The notes beneath the pieces are model-generated. The model ran no database searches. It was given only the letters and a program-made list of their open reading frames with translations, and was not told where the DNA came from. Below are positions 6,776-16,378 of a stretch of DNA of 43,232 nt, one piece after another; positions within the stretch are counted from its first letter, which is position 1, and every line of letters starts with the position of its first letter. Source of the DNA: an uncultured Clostridia bacterium (lineage in GTDB: Bacteria; Bacillota; Clostridia; UBA1381); assembly GCA_934454145.1 (NCBI GenBank), contig CAKSFT010000012.1, positions 1 to 43,232 on the forward strand. Reading direction: 5' to 3'. A program made the translations under genes and the position numbers.

Positions 6776-8044
6776 ATGAAAAAATTGACAGCAGTTGTCC
6801 TCGGATACGGCATGCGCGGCTCTGCATATGCAAAGTATGCGCTTGACAACCCTGAGCAGCTTGAAATCACAGCAATTGCAGAACCGGTGGATTCCAAGAG
6901 AGAAAACGCAAAAAAACTGCACAACCTCCCCGATGACAGGGTCTTCACCGACTGGAAACAGGTTTTGGAACAGCCGAAAATGGCTGATTTTGTAATCCTC
7001 TCCATGCAGGACAACATGCATTGTGAGCCTGCATTGCAGTGCATCGAAAAGGGCTATGATATTCTTCTCGAAAAGCCGATGGCTCCGACCGCGCACGAAT
7101 GTAAGATGATTGCAGACGCGGCAGAGAAAAAAGGTGTCAAAATCATTGTGTGCCACGTTCTGAGATTCACGCAGTTTTTCCGCGTTATAAAAGATTTGAT
7201 AGACTCTGACAAAATAGGCGACGTTATGTCCATTGTACATATGGAAAATGTCGGCAACCTTCACCAGAGCCACAGCTTTGTGCGCGGCAACTGGCGCAAC
7301 TCTGCCGAGTCCTGCCCGATGATTTTGGCAAAATCATGCCATGACACCGATATACTGCAATGGCTTATCGGCAAAAAATGCAACAAAGTCCAGTCCTTTG
7401 GTTCGCTGTCATATTTCAATGAATCAAACAGACCTGAGGGCGCGCCCGACTATTGCATACAGGGTTGCCCACAGGCAGACACATGCTATTATAACGCTGT
7501 CAAGCTTTATTATGATGACAAAGACAATTCCTGGTTCCGCGGTGTTGCGGCGGACAAGGTCGACCCGACCGACGAGGACGTAAAAGAAGCAATAACACAC
7601 GGTCCATACGGCAGATGTGTATATCACTGCGACAACGATGTTGTTGACCACCAGGTTGTCAACATGGAATTTGACGGCGGTGCAACAGTTTCTTTCACCA
7701 TGAATGCCTTCAACAAGGGCGGAAGATTTATACGCATCTTCGGCACAAAGGGCGAAATATACGGAGCCATGGAAACAAACACTGTAAGCCTGTTCTCCTT
7801 TGACACCAGGGAAACCACCGAATATGACCTTGACAAAATAGGCGAAGGAATCATGAGCGGTCACGGCGGCGGTGACACAGGCATCATGGAAGATTTGATA
7901 AAATACTTTGGCGAAGGAATCATGACCAAATCAATCTGCCCCATTGCGACCTCATGCATGAATCACCTTATTTCTTTTGCGGCAGAGGATTCGCGGCTGA
8001 ACGGGAATGTAATTAACCTTGACAAATACAAAAATGAGGTGTAA
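6776..8044 (+). CDS. Gfo/Idh/MocA-family oxidoreductase
   Basis: A 422-residue NAD(P)-dependent enzyme. The Rossmann domain begins KKLTAVVLGYGMRGSAYAKY and carries the family motif E-K-P-M-A. The C-terminal alpha/beta domain contains SCHDTDILQW, with the His-x-x-Asp pair expected in the active site. It includes a cysteine-rich loop (C-I-Q-G-C-P-Q-A-D-T-C) and a second one (G-R-C-V-Y-H-C-D-N-D). The start is ATG 6776 after GAAAGGA. First gene of the hexosamine operon. Because GH109 glycosidases share this fold and use NAD+ to cleave N-acetylhexosaminides, a glycosidase role is possible but not shown. Confidence 0.85.
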   Translation: MKKLTAVVLGYGMRGSAYAKYALDNPEQLEITAIAEPVDSKRENAKKLHNLPDDRVFTDWKQVLEQPKMADFVILSMQDNMHCEPALQCIEKGYDILLEKPMAPTAHECKMIADAAEKKGVKIIVCHVLRFTQFFRVIKDLIDSDKIGDVMSIVHMENVGNLHQSHSFVRGNWRNSAESCPMILAKSCHDTDILQWLIGKKCNKVQSFGSLSYFNESNRPEGAPDYCIQGCPQADTCYYNAVKLYYDDKDNSWFRGVAADKVDPTDEDVKEAITHGPYGRCVYHCDNDVVDHQVVNMEFDGGATVSFTMNAFNKGGRFIRIFGTKGEIYGAMETNTVSLFSFDTRETTEYDLDKIGEGIMSGHGGGDTGIMEDLIKYFGEGIMTKSICPIATSCMNHLISFAAEDSRLNGNVINLDKYKNEV

Positions 8045-8048
8045 GATA

Positions 8049-10010
8049 ATGGAAGAATATCTAAACGCATGGACTCCTGTCAAGACACAAAAAGGCAACA
8101 AACACTTTTCTGTTGAAGTATGGGGCAGATGCTATGATTTTGATGCCTCTCCCTTTCCGACACAAATCACAAGCCTTGGCAAACAATTGCTTTATGCACC
8201 CATAAAGCTCACCCCCGTGTTTGGAGAAAAGGAAGAAACATGGCAGGATTTTTCTTATGAAACATATTCTGCAAATGACGAGAAAGCAGTTTTTGTGACT
8301 TCTGCCGTCGCCGGGAACGTGGTGTGTGACACAGCGGTTACAGCAGAATATGATGGCTTCGTGAAAATTGATTTGAAAATCATGTCATCATGGCAATTTA
8401 GCGACCCTGTGCCAAAGCTTACGGGATTATACCTTGACATTCCCGTGAAAAAAGAATGTGCATCACTCATGCATTATTGGCCGAATGACCGCCAAAGCAT
8501 AATACCCGCCGGGAATGTCATGAACAGCGGCAAAACGCATGACATGGTTTTCCCCTTCAAGCCTTATATTTCTCTGGGCAACAACGAAGTCGGGCTGGGC
8601 GTGTTCTGCGGTGAATCCGACAAAAATTTTATGCTCAATGATGCTGACAAGTGCATAGAAGTCAGCGATAAAGGCGAATATGTCAACATACGCCTGACTT
8701 TTTTGGAGCATATGCCCCAAAATTGGCTTGGCAGAAACGACCGTTGGGTTTCCGCACTAAAACCCATCACGTACACCGTCGGGTTCCATGCCACACCTGT
8801 GAAACCGATGAGAAAAAGCGATGAAGTTTACAAAATTGCGCACACCAATGATTGTATGGCGATGCAAAAAGAAAACAAAATCAATGAGAACTTTTTGGCA
8901 GAACTCAAAAATGCAGGTACCAAGTGGCTTGTTCTGCACGAAGAATGGAGTGCAATCCAAAATTACGGATTCCCATACAACACGGAATTGATAAAAAAAT
9001 TCATAAAAGAGTGCCATGCGCGCGGCATAAAGGTTATGGTTTATTTCGGATATGAGTATTCTTCTCTGCACCCGGAATGGACAAAAAATGCCGAAAATTA
9101 TCTCATCAAAACCACTGACGGAGAATTTACCGGCGGTTGGCAGAGAAAACCGCATCAGCGTGATTATATGGTATGCTATCACGGCGGTTACAGCGATGAG
9201 ATGATTTCCCGCGTGTGCTATGTCATGGACGAGCTTGGCGTGGACGGCATATACACCGACGGCACCTTTGTCCCATGGGAATGTGCAAACACGGCACACG
9301 GGTGCGGCTATACCGATAAAAACGGCAATCTGCATACCGCCTTTCCTGTCCTGGCGGTGCGCGAGCATGTGAAAAAGCTTTATAAAGAAGTGCACAAGCG
9401 TGGCGGAATCATAGACACACACCAGAGTTCATGCTGTCTCATGCCGACGCTTGCTTTCTGCGACTCATATTATGACGGGGAGAATATCCAGGGCATGCTC
9501 AACAAAGACGACATGAGTTTTCTGAACATGGACGCGTTCCGTGCCGAATATATGGGTTCCAACTTTGGCATACCGGCAAATTTCATTGCATATACCAACG
9601 AAACACGTCCGATACAGACACTTTCGGCACTTACACTTCTGCACAATGTGCACTGCCGTCCCGGTGCCCTCCACCATGAAGAAGGCATTGCGGATTTGGG
9701 ATACTGTTCAAAAATATGGCACATATTTGACGAATATGACCTGAACAACGCAAAATGGTACCCCTATTGGGACACCGCCCCGGTCACAGCAGAAGGCAGT
9801 GCATATGTTTCGGTATACGAAACACTAAATGCAATGGTTGCGGTCTGTGCAGATTTTTCAGACGTTGCAGGACATATCACACTTGACCTGCCGGGCGGAA
9901 CAAAGTCTGTGAAAAATCTTCTCACCGGCGAAGTCTTTGCAGTTGAGGGCAGCAAAGCACAAATCAGTACAAAAATGTCAGAACTGAACATTTTGCTTAT
10001 AGAAAAATAA
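8049..10010 (+). CDS. Putative cytoplasmic TIM-barrel glycoside hydrolase (GH123/DUF6067-like)
   Basis: A 653-residue protein without signal peptide. Residues about 1-250 are a beta-sandwich; about 260-560 look like a (beta/alpha)8 barrel with KWLVLHEEWSAIQ, KVMVYFGYEYSS and DGIYTDGTFVPWECA; the C-terminal 80 residues form a small beta domain. The acidic residues in YTDGT and in the nearby D-S-Y-Y-D-G-E-N are candidate catalytic residues. The arrangement recalls GH123/DUF6067-type hexosaminidases, but I am not sure of the family. GAGGTG at 8036-8041 is 7 nt before ATG 8049; the frame's earlier ATG at 8019 lies inside the previous gene. Together with nahK, nagA and nagB it suggests release of a GalNAc or GlcNAc unit inside the cell. 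Confidence 0.65.
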   Translation: MEEYLNAWTPVKTQKGNKHFSVEVWGRCYDFDASPFPTQITSLGKQLLYAPIKLTPVFGEKEETWQDFSYETYSANDEKAVFVTSAVAGNVVCDTAVTAEYDGFVKIDLKIMSSWQFSDPVPKLTGLYLDIPVKKECASLMHYWPNDRQSIIPAGNVMNSGKTHDMVFPFKPYISLGNNEVGLGVFCGESDKNFMLNDADKCIEVSDKGEYVNIRLTFLEHMPQNWLGRNDRWVSALKPITYTVGFHATPVKPMRKSDEVYKIAHTNDCMAMQKENKINENFLAELKNAGTKWLVLHEEWSAIQNYGFPYNTELIKKFIKECHARGIKVMVYFGYEYSSLHPEWTKNAENYLIKTTDGEFTGGWQRKPHQRDYMVCYHGGYSDEMISRVCYVMDELGVDGIYTDGTFVPWECANTAHGCGYTDKNGNLHTAFPVLAVREHVKKLYKEVHKRGGIIDTHQSSCCLMPTLAFCDSYYDGENIQGMLNKDDMSFLNMDAFRAEYMGSNFGIPANFIAYTNETRPIQTLSALTLLHNVHCRPGALHHEEGIADLGYCSKIWHIFDEYDLNNAKWYPYWDTAPVTAEGSAYVSVYETLNAMVAVCADFSDVAGHITLDLPGGTKSVKNLLTGEVFAVEGSKAQISTKMSELNILLIEK

Positions 10011-10044
10011 ATTTATGCCGCAATGCGGCGAAAGGATGAATTTT

Positions 10045-10887
10045 ATGGACATGACGCTTTTGGTTATGGCGGCAGGCATGGGCAGCCGCTTTGGCGGATT
10101 GAAACAGATTGCCCCCATCGGGCCGCACGGAGAAGCCATTCTTGACTTCTCGGTATATGACGCGAAAAAAGCAGGATTCGGGAAAACAGTTTTTATCATC
10201 AAAAAAGCAATAGAAAAAGACTTCCGCGAATCAATCGGAAAAAGAATTGAAAAGCTGACAGATGTGGACTATGTATTCCAGGAAACGAACAAAATTCCCG
10301 ATGAATTTTCAATGTATGCAAACCGCCAAAAACCATGGGGCACGGGACATGCTGTGCTTTGTGCAAAAGAAAAGATAACAACTCCGTTTGCAGTCATAAA
10401 TGCAGACGATTATTATGGCGGCGAAGCATTTTCGCTGATACACAATCACCTTGAAAAAAGCCGCGAAATATGTATGGTTGGCTATCATCTTGAAAACACA
10501 CTGACAGAGAACGGAACCGTCAGCCGCGGCATATGCCAAATTGAAAACGGGCATCTGAGAGATATCAAAGAGCACACAGCTCTTGACAAAAACTCCGGAT
10601 TTCCCGGCGACACCATTGTTTCGATGAACATGTGGGGATTTATGCCGACGATATTTGATGCGCTGGAAAAAGATTTCCGCCTCTTCTTAGAAAACATTTC
10701 AAACCCGGAAAAAGATGAATTTTTCCTCCCCTTCGTCATTGACAAACTGATAAAAGAGCAAAACGAACCCGTTGCAGTTATCCCCACACATGAAAAGTGG
10801 TATGGGATAACATACAAAGAGGACTCAGAAAATGTCAGCCGTGCGCTGAAAAATATGATAGATAAGGGGCTTTACAATGGTATCTGA
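10045..10887 (+). CDS. Sugar-1-phosphate nucleotidyltransferase
   Basis: A 280-residue protein of the NTP_transferase fold. The nucleotide-binding loop is LLVMAAGMGSRFGGLKQIAP, followed by a G-T-G-H-A motif and the metal-binding NADDYYGG. It probably makes UDP-sugar from a sugar 1-phosphate. Its ATG at 10045 is 8 nt after GAAAGGA, and its 3' end overlaps the nahK start by 11 nt, so the pair is co-translated. The overlap with an N-acetylhexosamine 1-kinase points to HexNAc-1-phosphate as substrate (inference). Confidence 0.8.
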   Translation: MDMTLLVMAAGMGSRFGGLKQIAPIGPHGEAILDFSVYDAKKAGFGKTVFIIKKAIEKDFRESIGKRIEKLTDVDYVFQETNKIPDEFSMYANRQKPWGTGHAVLCAKEKITTPFAVINADDYYGGEAFSLIHNHLEKSREICMVGYHLENTLTENGTVSRGICQIENGHLRDIKEHTALDKNSGFPGDTIVSMNMWGFMPTIFDALEKDFRLFLENISNPEKDEFFLPFVIDKLIKEQNEPVAVIPTHEKWYGITYKEDSENVSRALKNMIDKGLYNGI

Positions 10888-11956
10888 TTTGAATTATATA
10901 ATGAAACAATTTCTGCTTGACAGCGAAATAAGTCCGTATGGCGACGGACACATAAATCATACATATCTTACCACATCAAAGCAATACATCCTTCAGCGCA
11001 TAAACACAAAAATCTTTACAAAACCGCAGGAGCTTATGGAAAACATATACAATGTAACCGAGCATCTGCGCAAAAAAATACTGGCAGAGGGCGGAAACCC
11101 TGACCGTGAAACGCTCACTATAATCCCGACGCTTGCCGGGGAAAAATATTACCGCACCGAAGATGACGAATACTACCGTGTATACAAGTTTATATCGGAC
11201 ACTGTATATTACAGCGTTGCAGAGCGCCCGGAAATATTGTACTATGCCGCAAAATCCTTTGGCAAATTCCAAAATATGCTGAATGATTTCCCGGCAGAAA
11301 AACTTTACGAAACAATCCCCGACTTTCACAACACACGTATGCGTTTTTCCCAGCTTCTCACAGCAATAAAGGAAAACCGTTCCGGCAGGCTGAAATTTGT
11401 GGAAAAAGAAGTAAATTTTGCCCTTGAGCAGGAATATATCGTGGACGAAATAACGAATGCCATCAAGGACGGCAGTGTGCCGCTGCGCGTCACGCACAAT
11501 GACACAAAAATCAACAATGTCCTGTTTGACAAAGAAACAGGAGAAGGCGTATGCGTGATTGACCTTGACACGGTTATGCCCGGCTCGCTTTTGTATGACT
11601 ACGGCGACGCGCTGCGCGCCGGCGGTACAACCGCGGCAGAGGACGAAAAAAATCTATCCCTTGTGTGGTTTGACATGGGTTCATACAGGCAGTTTACAAA
11701 AGGATATCTTGAAGAAATGCTTCCTGTCATGACAAAAAAGGAAATTGAACTTCTTCCCCTCTCGGCACGCATGCTGACATATGAATGCGGGATACGTTTC
11801 CTTGCAGACTATCTCAACGGTGATGTATACTTCAAAACATCACGTGAAGAACACAATCTTGACCGTGCAAGGACACAATTCAAGCTGTATAAAGACATGG
11901 AAAACAAAACCGAGGAAATGAACTCTGTCATTTCCGAATGTATAAAAAATCACTGA
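10877..11956 (+). CDS. nahK: N-acetylhexosamine 1-kinase
   Basis: A 359-residue aminoglycoside-phosphotransferase-fold kinase. The catalytic loop is RVTHNDTKINNVLFD and the metal-binding segment is CVIDLDTVMPG followed by DYGDALR; both match NahK/LnpB of the galacto/lacto-N-biose pathway. NahK phosphorylates GlcNAc or GalNAc at C1 with ATP. The N-terminal part has the kinase Q-R-I-N-T hairpin. It starts inside the end of the nucleotidyltransferase gene. The genes give a GalNAc/GlcNAc salvage order: kinase, uridylyltransferase, then nagB and nagA. The usual epimerase and phosphorylase genes are missing from the window. Confidence 0.85.
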   Translation: MVSDLNYIMKQFLLDSEISPYGDGHINHTYLTTSKQYILQRINTKIFTKPQELMENIYNVTEHLRKKILAEGGNPDRETLTIIPTLAGEKYYRTEDDEYYRVYKFISDTVYYSVAERPEILYYAAKSFGKFQNMLNDFPAEKLYETIPDFHNTRMRFSQLLTAIKENRSGRLKFVEKEVNFALEQEYIVDEITNAIKDGSVPLRVTHNDTKINNVLFDKETGEGVCVIDLDTVMPGSLLYDYGDALRAGGTTAAEDEKNLSLVWFDMGSYRQFTKGYLEEMLPVMTKKEIELLPLSARMLTYECGIRFLADYLNGDVYFKTSREEHNLDRARTQFKLYKDMENKTEEMNSVISECIKNH

Positions 11957-11980
11957 TATCAGAAATGGAGGACTTATTTT

Positions 11981-12697
11981 ATGCGTGTGATTTTATGTAA
12001 CAATTATGACGAAATGTCTGTACAAGGGGCAAAGCTTGTGGCAAGCCAGCTTATGCTGAAGCCCGATTCCGTAATCGGATTTGCAACCGGCTCCACCCCT
12101 GTCGGACTTTACAAAAGGCTCATTGAGATGTACAAAGCGCATGATGTTGATTTTTCACATTCAATCGGCTTTAATCTTGATGAGTATTATCCGATTTCTG
12201 CCGATAACCCCCAAAGTTATCATTATTTTATGAAAAAGAATCTTTTTGACCACATAAACATCAAAAGGTCTTTCATACCGGACGGTTCCGCAAAAGACCC
12301 CGAAAAGGAATGTAGGCATTATGAAAAGCTTATAGAAGAACACGGCGGTATTGACCTCCAAATCCTGGGCATCGGTCAAAACGGGCATATAGGGTTCAAT
12401 GAGCCCGACAACACTCTCAACACAGAAACGCACCTGACAAAGCTGACACAAAGCACAATTGAGGCAAACTCGCGCTTTTTCGACAGCATTGACGAAGTGC
12501 CGACCCATGCGATAACAATGGGAATATCAACCATACTGAAATCCAAAAAAATCATTCTGCTGGCAAGCGGAAAAAACAAGCATGCCGTGGTAAAAGAACT
12601 TTTGACAAACGACATCAACACCAACCTCCCGGCAACCATGCTGAAGGTTCACCCCGATGTTGTGCTGATTATAGACGAGGAGGCTTTCGATGGCTGA
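11981..12697 (+). CDS. nagB: Glucosamine-6-phosphate deaminase
   Basis: A 238-residue enzyme converting glucosamine 6-phosphate to fructose 6-phosphate and ammonia. Family motifs are complete: VIGFATGSTPVGLYKRL (phosphate loop), SIGFNLDEYYP (catalytic Asp) and ILGIGQNGHIGFNEP (catalytic His and Glu). The length matches the shorter Gram-positive form without the C-terminal allosteric tail of E. coli NagB. GGAGG lies about 10 nt before the ATG. It overlaps nagA by 8 nt. Confidence 0.97.
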   Translation: MRVILCNNYDEMSVQGAKLVASQLMLKPDSVIGFATGSTPVGLYKRLIEMYKAHDVDFSHSIGFNLDEYYPISADNPQSYHYFMKKNLFDHINIKRSFIPDGSAKDPEKECRHYEKLIEEHGGIDLQILGIGQNGHIGFNEPDNTLNTETHLTKLTQSTIEANSRFFDSIDEVPTHAITMGISTILKSKKIILLASGKNKHAVVKELLTNDINTNLPATMLKVHPDVVLIIDEEAFDG

Positions 12698-13754
12698 TTT
12701 AGTCCTTAAAAACTGCCTTGTCCACAGCAAAATCACAGACATTGAAATTCTGGACGGAAAAATTTCAAAAATCGGCAAAACCGACCTTGATGGAATTGAC
12801 ATTTCGGGTAAGCAGGTTTACCCCGGGTTGTTTGACATACATTGCCACGGCGCCAATGGGTTTGACACCATGGACGGTGACAAGCTCCCCGAAATATCGG
12901 AGTTTCTGCTGAGGCGCGGCATAACTGCATGGCTGCCGACCACCATGACGATGAGCATGGAGGACATAAAAAGAGCAACCACGATGCCCGCCCGGTCAAA
13001 CGGCGCCTCAGTCCTCGGGTTTCACATGGAGGGACCTTATATTGCAGAAAAATTTAAAGGAGCACAAAATTCCAAATATATCAAGGCGCCGAATCTTGAT
13101 GAATTTTCAAAACTGGAAAACATCAAAATGGTTACACTCGCGCCGGAGCTTGCCGGGAGCACAGAATTTATCAAAAAATGCGGTGCTGTCGTATCCCTTG
13201 GACACACAGACTGCACATATGACCGAGCAATTTCTGCAATAGAAAGCGGCGCAAAGTGTTTGACGCACACCTTTAACGCCATGCCGCCGCTGCATCACCG
13301 CAATCCCGGTCCGATAGGCGCCGCTGCCGACAAAAATATATTTGTCCAGGTGATATGCGACGGTATTCATATACACCCTGCCGTTATCAGAATACTGTAC
13401 AAGCTTTTCGGCAAAGAACGCATGATTCTGATAAGCGACGCGATGCGCGCCACCGGGCTTGACGATGGTGTATACAGCTTTGGCGGTCAGAAAATCACTG
13501 TTTCCCAAGGCATTGCACGCACAGAACAAGGTGCGCTTGCCGGCAGCACATCAACCCTCATGGACTGCGTGAAAAAGGCAATAGAATTTGGTATTCCCCA
13601 AGAAGATGCCTTCTTCATGGCAACAGCCACGCCTGCCTCCCTCATGCAGGTAAACAAGGGGTATATTGCCGAGGGATACGATGCTGACCTGATTATATTG
13701 GACGAAAAACTCAATCTTTGTTCTGTTGTCGCAAACGGAGAAATAAGAATCTGA
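12690..13754 (+). CDS. nagA: N-acetylglucosamine-6-phosphate deacetylase
   Basis: A 354-residue amidohydrolase that removes acetate from GlcNAc-6-phosphate. Motifs include DIHCHGANGFDTMDG, GFHMEGPYIAEKFKGA (metal-binding Glu), SLGHTDCTYD, LTHTFNAMPPLHHRNPG (metal His) and ISDAMRATG (catalytic Asp). GAGGAGG precedes the ATG, which lies inside nagB. It is the last gene of the hexosamine operon and is followed by a strong intrinsic terminator. Confidence 0.96.
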   Translation: MADLVLKNCLVHSKITDIEILDGKISKIGKTDLDGIDISGKQVYPGLFDIHCHGANGFDTMDGDKLPEISEFLLRRGITAWLPTTMTMSMEDIKRATTMPARSNGASVLGFHMEGPYIAEKFKGAQNSKYIKAPNLDEFSKLENIKMVTLAPELAGSTEFIKKCGAVVSLGHTDCTYDRAISAIESGAKCLTHTFNAMPPLHHRNPGPIGAAADKNIFVQVICDGIHIHPAVIRILYKLFGKERMILISDAMRATGLDDGVYSFGGQKITVSQGIARTEQGALAGSTSTLMDCVKKAIEFGIPQEDAFFMATATPASLMQVNKGYIAEGYDADLIILDEKLNLCSVVANGEIRI

Positions 13755-13765
13755 GTATAAACCAT

Positions 13766-13798
13766 AAAAAACCACGCCCGTCGGGGCGTGGTTTTTTT
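13766..13798. terminator. Bidirectional intrinsic terminator between nagA and fucI
   Basis: Stem ACCACGCCC (13771-13779) and GGGCGTGGT (13784-13792) with a GTCG loop, extended by five A/T pairs and flanked by A and T runs. It can end both converging operons. Confidence 0.92.
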
Positions 13799-13813
13799 AT
13801 GCAACAGCATTTT

Positions 13814-15598
13814 TTATTTAAACAAAGGTCCGTAATACTGGCACGCTCTGTAATCTGCGCCTTCTTTTTCCGAACCGAAACCTGCCCATGCATGCGGTCT
13901 GAAGATTTTTTCTTCCGGAACGTTGTGCATAGCAACAGGGATTCTCAGCATAGAAGCCATGGTTATGAGGTCAGCACCGATGTGACCGTGAACAGTTACA
14001 CCGTGGTTTGCGCCCCAGTTTGCCATAACGCTGTATACATCTTTAAATGCGTCCTTTGATTTGTCCAGAATCGGAGCAAACCATGTTGTCGGCCATGTCG
14101 GGTCTGTTCTCTTGTCAAGAACATTATGTATTTCGTCAGGCAAATCTACCGTATAACCTTCTGCAATTTGCAGTGTAGGCCCTACTCCCTCTACAATGTT
14201 TACTCTTATCATTGTAATAGGCATTTCCGCATGTGTTCTGAAATGTGACGAGAAGCCGCCGCCTCTGAAGTATTCATAGTCGGCTCTGCACCAATCTGTA
14301 GCCTTCAGGCATGCATCGATGTCAGCGTCTGTCATATCCCACCACTGCTTCATTGTGCCGTTTCCGTCCTTATCCTTGCTTGCGCCTGTGCAGTCCATTG
14401 CGGTTGCACCGGAATTGATAAGGTGGATAATTCCGTTTTCTGCAACACCTGTGAGCTTTTCTCCGGTAACTCTCTCAACAGCCGCCGGGCTCCAGTATGT
14501 TCTTACATCGTGGAAGCAAGGTGCTTTGCCTGTAAGCAATGTTGCAAACATCATTGATATACCGTTCAGAGTATCGTTTTCTGTTGCAAACGGGAATGGC
14601 TGTTTCTTGCCGTTCCAGTCAAACGAAGAAGCAAGAATTGATTCGGTGAAGTCACCGTTCGGCAGCCAGTCTGTCCACATTCTCTGTCCCTGGAATCCGC
14701 CGACAACAGCGTTTCTTCCCAAAGCTTCTTCATTCCAGCCCATTTCGGCAAGTTTCGGATTGCCGTGGAGAATATCATTTACGATAATTGTAAACTTGGC
14801 AATAAATTCCCAATCCTTGTCAGCCGGGATAAACTTAGACTTTTTGATGATTTCAGGGAAGTTCTTCCCTGCATTCTTGTCAAAGCCTTCTTTGCAGTTT
14901 TCTTTAATCCATGCAAGCGCCTTTTCATATTCGTCTTTATCATAAATTTCAAGGTTGATTCTTCTCAAAACTTCTGTCAAATCTACCCATTCAGCTCTTA
15001 AGCCAAGGTATTTCTGCATAAAGTTTGCATCACAGTATGAACCTGCAATACCCATTGCAATTCCGCCGAGATTTACATAAGCCTTGTTCTGCATCCAGCC
15101 GATAGCCACAGCGCCCTTTGCAAAAGCAAGAATCTTTTCCGCAACGTCTGCCGGTACGGAATTGTCGCTTCCGTCCTGTACATCATGGCCGTAAATCGAG
15201 AATGCCGGCAAGCCTCTCTGTGCAAATGCCGCCATAACCGCCGCAAGGTAAACAGCTCCCGGTCTTTCGGTTCCGTTGAAGCCCCAAACAGCCTTTATTG
15301 TCCTCGGGTCCATGTCAAATGTTTCAGAACCATAGCACCAGCATGGTGTAACTGCCAGAGTTGCCACAACATTCTCTGTTGAGAACTGCTCTGCGCACTT
15401 TGCCGCCTCTGCGCCGCTGCCTATTGTGCAGTTTGAAATAACACACTGTACGGGTGTACCGTCAGGGTATTTCAGGTTGCTGCTGATAAGTTCTGCCGCA
15501 GCTTTTGCCATTGCCATAGTCTTTTCTTCAAGACTTTCTCTCACGCCTCCCCATCTTCCGTCGATGGTAGGTCTGATACCGATTTTAGGATAAATCAT
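13814..15598 (-). CDS. fucI: L-fucose isomerase
   Basis: A 594-residue Mn2+-dependent enzyme converting L-fucose to L-fuculose. It opens with YPKIGIRPTIDGRWGGVRES and contains GFQGQRMWTDWLPNGDFTES and SSFDWNGKKQPF; E319 and D342 (in ATENDTLNG) correspond to the metal-binding acidic residues, and GGGFSSHFRTHAEMPI supplies the metal His. The length is that of the family (about 590). It is the last gene of the glycyl radical enzyme operon. No fuculokinase or fuculose-1-phosphate aldolase lies in the window. Confidence 0.95.
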   Translation of the reverse strand: MIYPKIGIRPTIDGRWGGVRESLEEKTMAMAKAAAELISSNLKYPDGTPVQCVISNCTIGSGAEAAKCAEQFSTENVVATLAVTPCWCYGSETFDMDPRTIKAVWGFNGTERPGAVYLAAVMAAFAQRGLPAFSIYGHDVQDGSDNSVPADVAEKILAFAKGAVAIGWMQNKAYVNLGGIAMGIAGSYCDANFMQKYLGLRAEWVDLTEVLRRINLEIYDKDEYEKALAWIKENCKEGFDKNAGKNFPEIIKKSKFIPADKDWEFIAKFTIIVNDILHGNPKLAEMGWNEEALGRNAVVGGFQGQRMWTDWLPNGDFTESILASSFDWNGKKQPFPFATENDTLNGISMMFATLLTGKAPCFHDVRTYWSPAAVERVTGEKLTGVAENGIIHLINSGATAMDCTGASKDKDGNGTMKQWWDMTDADIDACLKATDWCRADYEYFRGGGFSSHFRTHAEMPITMIRVNIVEGVGPTLQIAEGYTVDLPDEIHNVLDKRTDPTWPTTWFAPILDKSKDAFKDVYSVMANWGANHGVTVHGHIGADLITMASMLRIPVAMHNVPEEKIFRPHAWAGFGSEKEGADYRACQYYGPLFK

Positions 15599-15677
15599 TT
15601 TATCTCCTCCTGCTATTTTTATTTATAGAAAACGCAATCCGCAAAGGTTTCCCCCGCAAATTTAAACGCAATCTGTG

Positions 15678-16367
15678 CTAAAATAGATTATAATATTCAA
15701 ACACCTCTGTGTTTGTACCGTAAAATATGTCATCGCGGTTTGCAATAAGTTTGCAAAAATTCTCAATTATTTCCCAATTGTCCGCCACGTCAAATTCGTA
15801 GCTGTGCCCCCACAAATAAAAAATCTGCGGTTTGTCCGGTTTCATGGCAACAAAATGTTCTGCCAATTCCATAAGCTTTTCCTCCGCATGGTGGCATGTC
15901 GGCTTAAATCTGAGCAAATCCGATTGCAAATCAAAAGAATACGTACTCTTTGTTGTTCTGCCATAGTGCATGCCGATACTCTTGAGATAATCAACAATTT
16001 CATCGGTGTAATCGCCAAAAGCATATGCCATGCCCTGCACGCGCTTGTCAAACATGTTTTCCAGCGCCACAGCATCGTCAAAAAACTCAGCCTTCATCTG
16101 CTCTTTATTTTTCATCCCCGACGGGTGCAGATGCTCTGTGCCGTGAGAGGCAATCTCATGCCCGGCATACAACTGTTTCAAAGTATCAGGATCCATTCTT
16201 GCGACATCAAAACCCTTGTTATTCCAATGGTTTTCATGCGTTTGTATACCGCTGTTGAGGTTAAATGTGCACCTTATATTATATTTATTCAATATCTGCA
16301 AAAGTTTTTTGTCCGACTCAACACCATCATCATAACTCAGCGTAACAGCTTTCATCAGTCTGTCCAT
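15678..16367 (-). CDS. Polysaccharide deacetylase-family protein
   Basis: A 229-residue NodB-fold protein without signal peptide. KAVTLSYDDGVESDKKLL contains the catalytic Asp-Asp, EIASHGTEHLHPSG contains the metal-binding His-x4-His, and YLWGHSYEFD contains the late catalytic His. The lack of a secretion signal suggests a cytoplasmic carbohydrate substrate. I start at ATG 16367 because GAGGAG is 6 nt upstream. It lies 11 bp after the activase gene and 79 bp before fucI, so it is part of that operon; its role there is not obvious. Confidence 0.8.
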   Translation of the reverse strand: MDRLMKAVTLSYDDGVESDKKLLQILNKYNIRCTFNLNSGIQTHENHWNNKGFDVARMDPDTLKQLYAGHEIASHGTEHLHPSGMKNKEQMKAEFFDDAVALENMFDKRVQGMAYAFGDYTDEIVDYLKSIGMHYGRTTKSTYSFDLQSDLLRFKPTCHHAEEKLMELAEHFVAMKPDKPQIFYLWGHSYEFDVADNWEIIENFCKLIANRDDIFYGTNTEVFEYYNLF

Positions 16368-16378
16368 AGTTTTTCTCC

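Noticed and set aside
6776..8044. Assignment of the first Gfo/Idh/MocA gene as a GH109 glycosidase
   Set aside because: Fold and context allow it, but I see no motif that separates GH109 from ordinary dehydrogenases, so it is kept as a possibility only.
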